The notes beneath the pieces were generated by a model. The model had not been told where the DNA came from, ran no database searches, and was given only the letters and a program-made list of their open reading frames with translations. The translations under genes and the position numbers were made by a program. Below, one piece after another: positions 25,951 to 35,246 of a stretch of DNA of 64,000 bases. Position 1 is the stretch's first letter. Each line of letters begins with the position of its first letter. The stretch is taken from NCBI GenBank assembly GCA_965250265.1, contig CBDFNO010000012.1, forward strand, positions 1-64,000, read 5' to 3'. This stretch comes from PRS1 sp965250265. GTDB lineage: Bacteria; Bacteroidota; Bacteroidia; Flavobacteriales; Flavobacteriaceae.

Positions 25951-27597
25951 GAGATATTGTACATTGTTTCTACCATGGCCTTCCAACATAGAGGCATCAA
26001 AGGGATTAAGTCCTAATATCCAGTTGAGTTGGTTCCAGGCATATACTTGTAATTGGTTATAAAATACTTTGTCTTCCTTAAAGTAATTAGATGCTAAGCG
26101 GGCAGCTGTTGCCAATGAGCCAAGTCTTGCATTTTCGCCCTGCCACCAGGGAGCCGTTTCAGTATCATGTGGAAAGAAAAAACTCGTTCTTTTTTTACCT
26201 TCTTTGTTTTGAACATACTGTCTGGCATAACCAAAAGGATTGTTTACTTCAGCCGTAATAGCTATTTCCGATTGTAGAGATTTTTTAACAACGTCTAAAA
26301 TATTCGCTTTTGTTTTATCATCCGCTATCTCAATATATTTTATAAGACTCACCACCGGAAGTCCAGCATCAGCAGCATGAAAAAATGGTCGCTTTCTATC
26401 ATCTGCCCTCCAATAGTATTGCCCTTTATCATTTTGAATTAGGCGCTTTTTCAATGAAGCGGCTCTTATATCAGCGGCGTTTTTATATACCTCTTCTTTT
26501 GTGGCTTTATAAAGTTCAGTTGCAGCCATTAATGCACAATAATCGTCCACTATATTTTCCTTACCATCATTTGTAAGTTCAATATTATACTGCTCTAAAT
26601 AGGCAAAGGCGTCTTTAGCAGCTTTGAGGTAATCTGAATTAGTAAAATCACCTGATAAATCAAAAGTGCTAGCTATGGCAAGTGACGCTATAGAAAGCCC
26701 TGCTCCAGCTCTATAGCTTATTTCATAATTAATAGTCTTCATTCCCTTTTCTTTTTCGGAACCGTCTATTCCATCATCGGGGTTTTTAGTAATACTAAAT
26801 CCAGTCATTGTTGGGTCTATTTGCCTATCTTCAGGTTTCTTTTCGGGACCTTTGCCTGAAATTGATCTATAAAACGACCCTTTAGGGGTTTTCATCCTAA
26901 CCAGGAAATCCGCGCCAAACATGGCTTCGTCCAATAATCTTCTTTTATATTGACGGAAGTTTGAATCTCCTCGTTGCTCCAACGTTTTGAAGGTTTCAAA
27001 AAGACTCCAAACTGTTAGATTTATTTGCTGCGGATTAAAATAGGTTGAAAAAGTAAGGTGCGATATATGCTTTCCAAGATCACCAGTGGCGTCATACCAA
27101 CCGCCGTGTACATCAACAATATCCTTTCTGCCTTTAGAAAAAGACATTTTTTTATCTGCCTTATCCAAAAGACCTGATGATCTTTGTCCCTTAAAGTAAT
27201 AAACAACATCTGAAAGTGTATTTCTTTCCAACAAATTGTCCTGGATTATAAATGGAAAAGAACGTACAGTTTTGTTGTTCACCATGCATTCTATAACATA
27301 GGTGCCTGGAGTAGTGACAGTATCAAAATTAAAAGTCCAAAAATACCAATCACGCCATTTGTCAACCTTTCCAGTATATTTTGGAATACCTTCTATTATA
27401 TTTTCACCTGTTGCGTAATTCCTAACCAAGAATGCTGCAACCTTGTCATGTTCTTTAGCCAATATTACCACTGGTTTAGGAGCAACGGTCTCATACCCTA
27501 TATGATTATGCAAAATTTTAATGGATTGGGCATCAATTCGAGGTGAAAAAAGTAAAAGTGCTATAAGAGTGGATAAGTAAAAAAAGCGCGGATTCAT
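25942..27597 (-). CDS. Glycoside hydrolase family 9, main part (frameshifted near 3' end)
   Basis: A signal peptide (cleavage after RIDA) is followed by the immunoglobulin-like domain that precedes many GH9 catalytic domains (about residues 25-120), then the (alpha/alpha)6 domain. GGWYDATGDLGKHI carries the DxxGD pair supplying the catalytic base, and GLNPFDASMLEGHG is a typical C-terminal motif. Translation stops at TAA inside a T7 run at 25944-25950 (A7 on the plus strand). Removing one T joins it to the missing tail (25758-25950), which holds the likely catalytic acid in WAEQWLPH. As written the enzyme would be inactive. GH9 includes endoglucanases, cellobiosidases and exo-glucosaminidases; GH20 and HGSNAT-like neighbours favour an amino-sugar polymer. 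Confidence 0.85.
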   Translation of the reverse strand: MNPRFFYLSTLIALLLFSPRIDAQSIKILHNHIGYETVAPKPVVILAKEHDKVAAFLVRNYATGENIIEGIPKYTGKVDKWRDWYFWTFNFDTVTTPGTYVIECMVNNKTVRSFPFIIQDNLLERNTLSDVVYYFKGQRSSGLLDKADKKMSFSKGRKDIVDVHGGWYDATGDLGKHISHLTFSTYFNPQQINLTVWSLFETFKTLEQRGDSNFRQYKRRLLDEAMFGADFLVRMKTPKGSFYRSISGKGPEKKPEDRQIDPTMTGFSITKNPDDGIDGSEKEKGMKTINYEISYRAGAGLSIASLAIASTFDLSGDFTNSDYLKAAKDAFAYLEQYNIELTNDGKENIVDDYCALMAATELYKATKEEVYKNAADIRAASLKKRLIQNDKGQYYWRADDRKRPFFHAADAGLPVVSLIKYIEIADDKTKANILDVVKKSLQSEIAITAEVNNPFGYARQYVQNKEGKKRTSFFFPHDTETAPWWQGENARLGSLATAARLASNYFKEDKVFYNQLQVYAWNQLNWILGLNPFDASMLEGHGRNNVQYLFF

Positions 27598-27689
27598 TAG
27601 TACAGGTTTTATTTGTTAATGTAAACTATTGGTAAATAAAAATAGGTGTTTTTTAGAAAGGATGCGAACTTTTTTTGATCGTACCATTC

Positions 27690-28784
27690 CTATTTATTCT
27701 TTTCGAGATTTTTAAGGGCACTCACCATGACCTTAAAACATTCGGTCTCACTTCCTTTTTCGTTGGCTTCAGGCTTGGAATTGTAATAATTAGTTAAAAA
27801 ACCTTCAGCGGAAGACCAAACCGTATGCATTACACCTAAAAAATTCTCATTCAATTCCGGTGAAGAATTTTGCTTAAAGTTGTGCATCATTTTAATCTGT
27901 TCTTTGGCAACATGTGGACTTCTCCATGAACAGGCAATTACATCAAAATCTTTCATGGCAAAATAGGTTGGAGTAGGAATTGCTTTTTCATAATGCCAAT
28001 CACAGATGACGACAGACTTTGGAATCATATCAATGGCCCTAGCAGTATTATTCGTACTGGCTTCCCACATACCTATTCCGGAAGTTGACCCATCGATCAA
28101 TCTGTCTCCCCAAATCCATAATCTTGCTCCATTTTTTGTTAAATGATCACTTAACTTGCTCACTTCCCCGGCAAATAATTCTGCAGGATCCTTTCCCTGA
28201 CAGCGTGGGCATTTGGGATCGGCTATATAAAATACCTCATCCATACCTGCATGAAAAGCTTTTGCCTCAAACACTTCTATAATTTCATCCATCAAATCAA
28301 ATACAACATTGTGTACATCGGGATGTAGTGGGCAATAACTTTTGCAATACAAGCCATCTTCATTTGGCCATTCATACTTTTCTGGTATTTTTACATGCGG
28401 AGTTTCATCGAACTCAGGATAAACTTCTAATAATTTATTAATCTTATTGGACCAGCTTTGGTGTCCTAATAAATTAACCTGAGGAATGATATTAATATTA
28501 TTTTTCTTGCAAACAGCTACTATTTTTTTTACATGTTCTTTGGTAAGTGGATTTTCATCCCTCAATTCCGTTCTTGATTCATAGGCATAATTAAAATCTA
28601 CCCTTAGGATTAGCGTATTTATTCCACTAGGAACAAGCTCATTTTCAATAAAATGAACAAATTTATCAAGTCCCTCAGGGCTTGGTGCTGCTATACAAAA
28701 GCCTTTGACTGAAAAGACAGATTGAGCCACAACTAAACAGGGCCAAATCAAAGCAACAACTAATATACATATGGCCCTTCTCAT
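27690..28784 (-). CDS. Secreted GH20-like glycosidase
   Basis: A signal peptide (cleavage after VVAQ) precedes a TIM-barrel-like domain. The hallmark is HAGMDEV near residue 200, matching the HxGxDE motif of GH20 beta-hexosaminidases, where Asp orients the substrate N-acetyl group and Glu is the acid. Other barrel motifs are NTLILRVDFNYAY, INIIPQVNLLGHQ and LWIWGDR. At 364 residues it lacks the usual GH20 N-terminal alpha/beta domain, so it belongs to a short, poorly characterised GH20-like subgroup. It lies 92 bases downstream of the GH9 start on the same strand in a four-gene minus-strand group. Terminal N-acetylhexosamine release is the inferred activity. Confidence 0.8.
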   Translation of the reverse strand: MRRAICILVVALIWPCLVVAQSVFSVKGFCIAAPSPEGLDKFVHFIENELVPSGINTLILRVDFNYAYESRTELRDENPLTKEHVKKIVAVCKKNNINIIPQVNLLGHQSWSNKINKLLEVYPEFDETPHVKIPEKYEWPNEDGLYCKSYCPLHPDVHNVVFDLMDEIIEVFEAKAFHAGMDEVFYIADPKCPRCQGKDPAELFAGEVSKLSDHLTKNGARLWIWGDRLIDGSTSGIGMWEASTNNTARAIDMIPKSVVICDWHYEKAIPTPTYFAMKDFDVIACSWRSPHVAKEQIKMMHNFKQNSSPELNENFLGVMHTVWSSAEGFLTNYYNSKPEANEKGSETECFKVMVSALKNLEKNK

Positions 28785-28858
28785 TTTAAATCTAATTTAG
28801 TTTTTAATTAATAATAAAACAACCAATTCTAAAACACTTTTAGCTAAATTGATAAAAG

Positions 28859-30031
28859 TTAAAGTTTTAATTTATAACCTTTTCTTTCCAGCCAACCGGT
28901 AAAAATAACGACCAACAAGGAAAGAGCAAAAGAGATTAACAGACCTATCACAGCCGAATTTAATATCTCAGGAAGTCTTAAATCCGTCATACCGTGAATT
29001 GGATAAATAAAATAAGGAATCATATAACAAGTAAATGTTGCAGTACCGGCTGGCGCAATAATTTTTGCCCAATTGACTTGTTTTTTAACATCCGCTATAT
29101 AGTATAGAATTACAAACGACAAAAAACCAATCCCCGTACAAATTCCTAACCATGATGGCGTTTCTTGAATTTTGGAAATTCCCCAGAAAGATCTTGTTCC
29201 TAAACCATAAGCAATATTTACTATTCCCAAAATAATTAAACCAAAATAACCCCATTTCACGTTAATGTCCGACAACTTTTTGAATAGTAACGTAGCCACA
29301 ATTCCAGCTGTAGTAAAAGAAGCAATGGTGCCAGTAAAAATTGTTGAAAAATAGCCAATAAAGCCACTAAAATCGATAGCCATTTCGGTATGATTAAGTA
29401 CTGTTAAAGAATTCAAAAGTAACCATAGAAGAACAATAATAAGTAAACTTCCTTTTGAATAAAGGTAAACCAACGCATTTATGAGGTAAGCCCAACCAAT
29501 AAGGCCTAGAATTCCCCACCATTGTGTGGTCATCCACATTTCTCCTTGTGGGCCTCCTTTATAAATAATTGCCAAATAAAGAAGTATAATAAAACCACCA
29601 ACTCGCAGATAAATATGCCATTTTCTGGGAATTGGACTTCTTTTCCAATTTGTCCAAATTAGTATAACAGCTAATACCATTAGCAAACTCCAAAAATACT
29701 TGCCAATAATGATGCTGTCATGATGGGCGGTTTCATAATTTACCATAAAAACACCAATTAACAGCAATGAGAGGGATCTTTTGATAATGTGTTTTGAAAT
29801 GGAAAATTTGCTCTCGTTTTTAGCTCGCCGATTCTTAATCGCTAAAGGAATACTAAGTCCTACTATGAATAAAAACAATGGAAAAATAACATCCGAAAAA
29901 CCCATATAATCTTCACTTGCATTAGCATGCTTAAGCCATTTCGGTACATCAGTAAGTGTCCAAAAATCATTGACCCAAATCATCAAAACCATTGTAAGAG
30001 CACGGAGAATATCAATTGATGCAAGCCTCAT
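28859..30031 (-). CDS. DUF5009 / HGSNAT-like polytopic membrane protein
   Basis: About ten hydrophobic helices span the 390-residue protein. The N-terminal phrase RLASIDILRALTMVLMIWVND and the following DVIFPLFLFIVGLSIP match bacterial relatives of heparan-alpha-glucosaminide N-acetyltransferase (NagX/DUF5009), which are common in Bacteroidota glycan loci. The start at 30031 is preferred because family members begin just before RLxSIDxLRAL; an upstream in-frame ATG at 30052 would add seven hydrophobic residues. In the lysosomal enzyme a histidine carries acetyl across the membrane; whether the bacterial relatives acetylate glucosamine is not established. The GH20 and GH9 neighbours fit amino-sugar handling. 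Confidence 0.8.
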   Translation of the reverse strand: MRLASIDILRALTMVLMIWVNDFWTLTDVPKWLKHANASEDYMGFSDVIFPLFLFIVGLSIPLAIKNRRAKNESKFSISKHIIKRSLSLLLIGVFMVNYETAHHDSIIIGKYFWSLLMVLAVILIWTNWKRSPIPRKWHIYLRVGGFIILLYLAIIYKGGPQGEMWMTTQWWGILGLIGWAYLINALVYLYSKGSLLIIVLLWLLLNSLTVLNHTEMAIDFSGFIGYFSTIFTGTIASFTTAGIVATLLFKKLSDINVKWGYFGLIILGIVNIAYGLGTRSFWGISKIQETPSWLGICTGIGFLSFVILYYIADVKKQVNWAKIIAPAGTATFTCYMIPYFIYPIHGMTDLRLPEILNSAVIGLLISFALSLLVVIFTGWLERKGYKLKL

Positions 30032-30132
30032 AGTAATAAAAAGTAAATTCAATATTATAAATAATAATTCATTAAATAAATAAATGAAGCATTTTATTCA
30101 TAATAAATGCTGTTGGTGATAAGGAGTGTTGA

Positions 30133-30894
30133 CTAATCTAAAATCAAAAACCCAAAATAGTCAGGAGCATGAAATTGAGGTGTTTTGGCCATGGTACTAC
30201 TCCAGCAGGCGAATGTTGAATTATTAACATTATTACTCCATTTTTTATCATAATGATCCTCGTTAGATATTATTCGATACATGTTTATTCTAAAAATATT
30301 GTCAGAGGTAGCTTTTGGATAGTTCAATAAGGAAATCGGTAGTCTTAAATAGCCACTCCAGATGTTATTTTTACGATCTTTCACAACGCTATGAATTACT
30401 CCTGCGATTTCGTTATTTATTAGCACTGACTTATACTCGAAATCACTTTTATAACGATACATTATCTTACTCAGAAACAAGGCATTATTGGGATTTAACT
30501 GAATTTCAAGATAATTTTCGAGTGATTTCTCTCCTTTGCTTATAAAAAGTTCAAAAACTTCCTGCATAAACATATCTGAATTATCTTCTGTATAATAGTT
30601 TTGGTCTAATCTGGGATTATTTCTGCATTCGAATTTTATATCTAGGAAATCAGAGTCATACTTCATCATTACCATGGTTTCTTCCTTGATTGGTTTCCCA
30701 CCTACCGAATGCTTAAAATGTAAATTTTCAATTTTAGTGTAATTTTTCTTATTTATAATAAGAGCAGGCACCTCTATTTTACTATCATTAGCATGGACTA
30801 AAACAATTTTCGTCTTATTCGTCGTTTTCTTCTCTTTAGTTTGGCACGATAATACTAAAAGGGCAAGCAGTAGTAGTGGTTTTAGTCTTTTCAT
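30133..30894 (-). CDS. CBM9-like carbohydrate-binding lipoprotein
   Basis: MKRLKPLLLLALLVLSC is a lipoprotein signal with the lipid Cys at about 17. The remaining 235 residues resemble the CBM9-like/DUF1083 sandwich: FLDIKFECRNNPRLDQ, DMFMQEVFELFIS, NYLEIQLNPNNALF and WSGYLRLPISLL are strand motifs typical of that group. No catalytic motif is visible. As the first gene of the minus-strand group it could hold glycan at the cell surface for the GH9 and GH20 enzymes. It may also be a paralogue with only structural likeness to xylanase CBM9; the ligand is unknown. Confidence 0.7.
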   Translation of the reverse strand: MKRLKPLLLLALLVLSCQTKEKKTTNKTKIVLVHANDSKIEVPALIINKKNYTKIENLHFKHSVGGKPIKEETMVMMKYDSDFLDIKFECRNNPRLDQNYYTEDNSDMFMQEVFELFISKGEKSLENYLEIQLNPNNALFLSKIMYRYKSDFEYKSVLINNEIAGVIHSVVKDRKNNIWSGYLRLPISLLNYPKATSDNIFRINMYRIISNEDHYDKKWSNNVNNSTFACWSSTMAKTPQFHAPDYFGFLILD

Positions 30895-30996
30895 AATATA
30901 TTAATTCAATTTTCCCATTGATTCTTGAATAGTCATCGAATTTTTGTGATACCCGTTTTTACCAGTTTAAATTTAGCATTTTATCTGTGAGTTGGG

Positions 30997-31470
30997 GTAC
31001 GAATTGAATCAATTTTTTCAATATCAAATTAAGCTAACAATATTTACAAATAAGCTAAAGTAAATAAGCACGTTTACTAAGTTAAAATGAATTTAATATG
31101 GATTTTATTTACAATTTTGCCTTTCGTGTTGTAAGGTTGTCTAAATGTGATTAGACAAGGTCATTGTCAGTATTTAGTTCCATGATTTGGGAAGTGAGTA
31201 AAAAATAGTTTGTGCTATTTATGGGCACTTAAAATATTACTGTAAATTCCTACAAATCCTGTACCTTATTTGTTCCTCAAATAACTTAAATCATTATAAA
31301 CATTGATATAATACATTTTGTATTGGAAAGTAACTTTGATTAACAAACAGATACTTAACATATAATAAAAGTATAATAAGCCCTTTATTTATAAGGGTTT
31401 TCATATTTTTGTTTAATATCTGTTGATAAGTAATATTTGTTGATTAGGTACAAATTTGTACCTTTTTCAT
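30997..31470. repeat. Intergenic repeat copy C, the most complete copy
   Basis: Within the 1.13-kb gene-free gap 30895-32021. Its left part (30997-31324) matches copy B in order: GTACGAATTGAA, TTAAGCTAACAATATTT, GGATTTTATTTACAATTT, CTAAATGTGATTAGA, GTAAATTCCTACAAA, the 8-3-8 site CCTGTACC-TTA-TTTGTTCC (31258-31276) and TATAAACATTGATATAAT. Its right part (31318-31465) matches copy A, including the hairpin near 31378-31400 and the palindrome GGTACAAATTTGTACC (31448-31463). It therefore links the two partial copies into one element of about 470 bp. No protein is encoded. Confidence 0.78.
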
Positions 31471-31552
31471 TCTGAGGTACAAAAATTTGGGATATTATCC
31501 TTTTTTTATCCCGTTTGTGACACTTATTTATTCCTTTATTGGATGTATAAAA

Positions 31553-31584
31553 AATAGCCAAAGTATAATTATTCTTTGGCTATT
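31553..31584 (-). terminator. Strong hairpin with 11-bp perfect stem
   Basis: AATAGCCAAAG pairs with CTTTGGCTATT around a 10-base AT-rich loop. On the minus strand the stem is followed by a run of six T, so it would act as an intrinsic terminator there. No gene lies between it and the terminator at 31954, so it could be a backup terminator for the TonB-dependent receptor or the end of a small RNA from 31590-31950. Confidence 0.55.
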
Positions 31585-31953
31585 TAATCAATAAATTTAA
31601 TAGATAATATGAAAAGGTATTACTCAAACACCTAAATATATTCAACTATTTAGATTAAATATATGGGTAATCTTGCAATATAGGAGGAAATGTAAGTATT
31701 AATGATTTGAACATTTAACTTAATGATGTGAGTAAAATAATATTATCAATTTTGCATAGAGTACCTAGTAAAAAACACAGTTATTATTTCTTATAAAAAT
31801 ACCAGTTTTAGTAAAAGATAATGATTTATTAACCCATAAAGATTGAAAACTTGCGAATGTAAAGATATTATATTTCTCAAAACAGTTTTTGAGCTATTAG
31901 AATACGTTTAATAAAGTATTAAAACTTCAGTTAGCTTATAAAAGAAGTTAATC

Positions 31954-31988
31954 ATAAAAAAAGCTTCCCTAACAAATAAGGAAGCCTT
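31954..31988 (-). terminator. Intrinsic terminator of the TonB-dependent receptor gene
   Basis: On the minus strand, AAAGGCTTCC pairs with GGAAGCTTTT (one G-U pair) around an AT-rich loop and is followed by T residues, 34 bases past the receptor stop codon. Confidence 0.75.
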
Positions 31989-32021
31989 TAAGAGAGTTAC
32001 AAATATTTTAGTTGAAGAATA

Positions 32022-35000
32022 TTAGTTAAAGATATATCTAAACCCAATTCGCATTTGCCATCTAGAACTTTGTATTCCTAAATCATCAATTTGTTCTAAA
32101 TTCTGACCAACAGATGGGTTATAGCTAAATACTGGATTTGGTGCAGCCGTCTCTGTTCTTAACAATTGAACCTCTCCAAAGTTTGGAACAAATTTTCTAA
32201 CTCCCCACTCTTTGTTTATCAGGTTCGTTAAATTAAATATATCCAACGTAAATTGCAAAGTATTATCAGTATTACCAATATTAAAATTTAAATCTTGTGC
32301 TAATTTAAAATCAACCACATGAGACCAAGATGCTCCTCTATCTCCATTTCTTTCAGCATATTGACCTCTTCTACTTCTTAAATAATCATTACCTTCTATA
32401 AAAGCATTTAATGCATCCCATTGCTCTTGAGAAGTAAGACCATTAGCCCCATCAAGCAAAGCAATTTCCCCTTGATTTGCGGGTACATAAATTATTGCAT
32501 TATCCCTAGAATCATCATTTAATAAATCTCTCCCTTCCTGATAAATATATGTGAAAGGCGAGCCTTCTCTTCCTTCGTAAAAGAAACTAACCGAAGTTTT
32601 TAGGTTTTTTAACCATTCAAACTCATAAGACATCCAACTTATTACTCTATGACCAGCAGAAAAATCGGAACGAGACACAGGTAAATTAGTGTTTTTACCA
32701 TTTACAGTTTGAATGTTTCTCCATTGTGAGCTATTTTGAGAAGAAGTTAGATCGAATATGCCATGCGCATCTCCATAGGTATAAGTAACATTTCCTGTAA
32801 AGCCTTTTGAATAACTTTTAGTTACACCAACAGAGGCATTCCACGAATAGCCTTCACTTGTATTAGATCCTAGAATTATTCTTCCATAAGTATTATCTAA
32901 TAAATCACCAAAACTATCACTATAATATGGCCTTGTATCTGCACCTTGCAAAGTACCAACAGGGCCATCAATATTTAAGTTTTCATAATAAATAGTTTGG
33001 ATATTAAATTGATAAATAAAGTCAGTATTTAATACTAAACCCCACCATGGTAATTTTTGATCTACTCCTACATTGTACTTCATTATTTGAGGAAGTTTCA
33101 AATCTGAAGCAAATAAATCGATATTTCCTCCAGTTTCTCCAGTACCTGGTTGAGCACCAACTGGTTGATTATTAACATCCGAATTAAATGTAAAGTCAGG
33201 ACTGCCATCGAATAAAAAACCTCCTGTAACACCATTATTATTATATACTGCTCCAGGCCATACTAGTGGCATTCTTGAAGTAAAGACTCCTAAACCTCCT
33301 CTAATTTGAGTTTTGTATTCTCCTTTAACATTCCAGTTAAATCCAAGTCTTGGAGATACATGGATGGTTGAAGAAATTCCTGCGCCAGCTCTAGCACCTT
33401 GCAAGTCTTTACCGGCAGCTTCTAAAATTGGGATTGTTCTGGTATTAAAATCATCATTAAGCAATCCATCCTTCCAAACAGGTAAATCAAAACGAAGACC
33501 CATAGATACTTTAAAATTATCAGACATTTGTACCTCATCTTGAAAATATAAGCCATATTGAGATAAATCAAATTCAGCAGCACCAGAAGATGTGTCTCCA
33601 GCACCATCAGATAAAAGAGAATATCCCCTTTGATATTGATTTGGTAAGGCATTGTTTAAAAAATCATCTACACTACTAAATCTATAAAACCCATAGTTAC
33701 TGGCAAAAAATAAATTTTTAGTGGATGAAAATTCATTATGGGTTCCAATAGTTATTGTATGAGCTCCTTTATATATTTCAAAATTATCGGTTATAGTAAA
33801 TACTTTCTGATCCAATAAATTCGCTGTGGAAAATTGCTCATTCCCAAATTGAAAGTCTCCGTTACCGTCCTGAATTTGAAGTGATGGGAAAGGGTCTCCA
33901 TCTGGAGATCTATCGTCAGCAACCTTTGTCCAGCCTAGAATTAAATTATTAGAGGCTTTGGATCCAATTGCCCAATTCCATTCTAAAGTTGCAGAATTTG
34001 TTGTAGATAAAAATAACTCTGATCCGTTAATGAAATTAAGATCATCAAAATCTGAATTTCTAGCTTCCAAATTAACAATATCATTATATCTATATGAAAA
34101 CGATAGCTTATGATCGTCACTAATATTATAATCAATTTTTAAGGTTATTTTATCATTTTCTAAAATCGTAGTCCCATCGTCAAAGGAGCCTATATCATAT
34201 CCAAATCGATTCATTATATCACTCCTTAAAGCAGCAACCTCTGAAGCGCCACTATCACCAATATAATTACCAATATCAAATGGTTGCGGAGTTTCGTTTT
34301 CTTCTCTTTCATAATTTACAAAGAAAAACAGTTTGTCCTTAATTATAGGGCCACCTAAACTTACACCATATGTAGTTGATGAAAATTCAGATAATTTCTC
34401 ACGTGTTCCTCCAGTAGGAACCAAACCAACAGGTGTTTTACCCACCAAGCCTTCTCCTCTAGAAAAACCGTAAACCGTTCCTTTAAATTTATTGGATCCA
34501 GATTTAGTAATTGCATTAATTGCACCTCCCGTAAAACCTGAAAGTTTAACATCGAATGGAGCGACAGCTACATTAAATTGTTCTATAGCATCCATAGAAA
34601 ATGGAGATGCTCCTGTTTGACCTCCATTAGTTCCTGATCCAGATAAACCAAACTGATCATTATTTACGGCTCCATCGACGAAAATCGTATTAAAACGATT
34701 ATTTTGTCCTGCAATACTAATGCTAAACCCATCACTACCTTCTCCAATTGTTGCTTGTGGTGTTATTCTAACAAAATCCGCTATGGATCTTGAAGTTGTA
34801 GGCAGGCTATTAATTCGATCAGAATCTATTGTTGTTTCCGCCCCAGTTTTGTTTCCATCAAAAACATTATTAGCTTGAATTGAAATTATTACTTCCTCCA
34901 ATGCATTCGCCTCTTCGGTCATTGATGCATTAACTCTAAAAGTTTGCCCTAGTTGAAGAGTAACATTTTCTTTAACATAGTCTTGATACCCCACATAAGT

Positions 35001-35246
35001 AATTGTGACCGTATATGGTCCACCAACTCTCATGTTAGACATTCTAAAAAGACCATCAATGTCAGTAGCAGCTCCATATCTTGTTCCAGATGGAACATGT
35101 ACAGCAACTACATTAGCTCCAGGTAAGGGACCGTTTGTGTCAAGTACCTTTCCGTTCATTGAAGATGACGTAAGCCCCTGAGCAAAAATGTTTGGTGATG
35201 CAATAAGAAGCAAAAGTGCAAATAAAAATTTAGTAATGTTTTTCAT
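32022..35246 (-). CDS. Oar-like TonB-dependent outer-membrane receptor
   Basis: A signal peptide (cleavage after NIFA) precedes a carboxypeptidase-regulatory-like beta domain (about 28-115: GKVLDTNGPLPGANV, TDIDGLFRM, VTITYVGYQDY). A plug domain follows (about 118-245: EVIISIQANN, GFSISIAGQNNRFN, AFDVKLSGFTGGAIN), then a 22-strand-type barrel to the C-terminus (RWQMRIGFRYIF). The arrangement and the phrase ASPFSMDAIEQFNVAVAP are typical of Oar-family receptors of Myxococcota and Bacteroidota rather than SusC. No SusD partner is adjacent, so a glycan substrate cannot be inferred. It imports an unknown ligand using TonB, or works in surface protein traffic as proposed for Oar. Confidence 0.88.
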   Translation of the reverse strand: MKNITKFLFALLLLIASPNIFAQGLTSSSMNGKVLDTNGPLPGANVVAVHVPSGTRYGAATDIDGLFRMSNMRVGGPYTVTITYVGYQDYVKENVTLQLGQTFRVNASMTEEANALEEVIISIQANNVFDGNKTGAETTIDSDRINSLPTTSRSIADFVRITPQATIGEGSDGFSISIAGQNNRFNTIFVDGAVNNDQFGLSGSGTNGGQTGASPFSMDAIEQFNVAVAPFDVKLSGFTGGAINAITKSGSNKFKGTVYGFSRGEGLVGKTPVGLVPTGGTREKLSEFSSTTYGVSLGGPIIKDKLFFFVNYEREENETPQPFDIGNYIGDSGASEVAALRSDIMNRFGYDIGSFDDGTTILENDKITLKIDYNISDDHKLSFSYRYNDIVNLEARNSDFDDLNFINGSELFLSTTNSATLEWNWAIGSKASNNLILGWTKVADDRSPDGDPFPSLQIQDGNGDFQFGNEQFSTANLLDQKVFTITDNFEIYKGAHTITIGTHNEFSSTKNLFFASNYGFYRFSSVDDFLNNALPNQYQRGYSLLSDGAGDTSSGAAEFDLSQYGLYFQDEVQMSDNFKVSMGLRFDLPVWKDGLLNDDFNTRTIPILEAAGKDLQGARAGAGISSTIHVSPRLGFNWNVKGEYKTQIRGGLGVFTSRMPLVWPGAVYNNNGVTGGFLFDGSPDFTFNSDVNNQPVGAQPGTGETGGNIDLFASDLKLPQIMKYNVGVDQKLPWWGLVLNTDFIYQFNIQTIYYENLNIDGPVGTLQGADTRPYYSDSFGDLLDNTYGRIILGSNTSEGYSWNASVGVTKSYSKGFTGNVTYTYGDAHGIFDLTSSQNSSQWRNIQTVNGKNTNLPVSRSDFSAGHRVISWMSYEFEWLKNLKTSVSFFYEGREGSPFTYIYQEGRDLLNDDSRDNAIIYVPANQGEIALLDGANGLTSQEQWDALNAFIEGNDYLRSRRGQYAERNGDRGASWSHVVDFKLAQDLNFNIGNTDNTLQFTLDIFNLTNLINKEWGVRKFVPNFGEVQLLRTETAAPNPVFSYNPSVGQNLEQIDDLGIQSSRWQMRIGFRYIFN

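Noticed and set aside
30052..30052. Earlier ATG for the HGSNAT-like gene
   Set aside because: It adds only seven hydrophobic residues before the normal family start at 30031.
32022..35246. SusC of a polysaccharide utilisation locus
   Set aside because: No SusD is adjacent, and the sequence resembles Oar-type receptors; the glycoside hydrolases are separated by a 1.1-kb gap with terminators.
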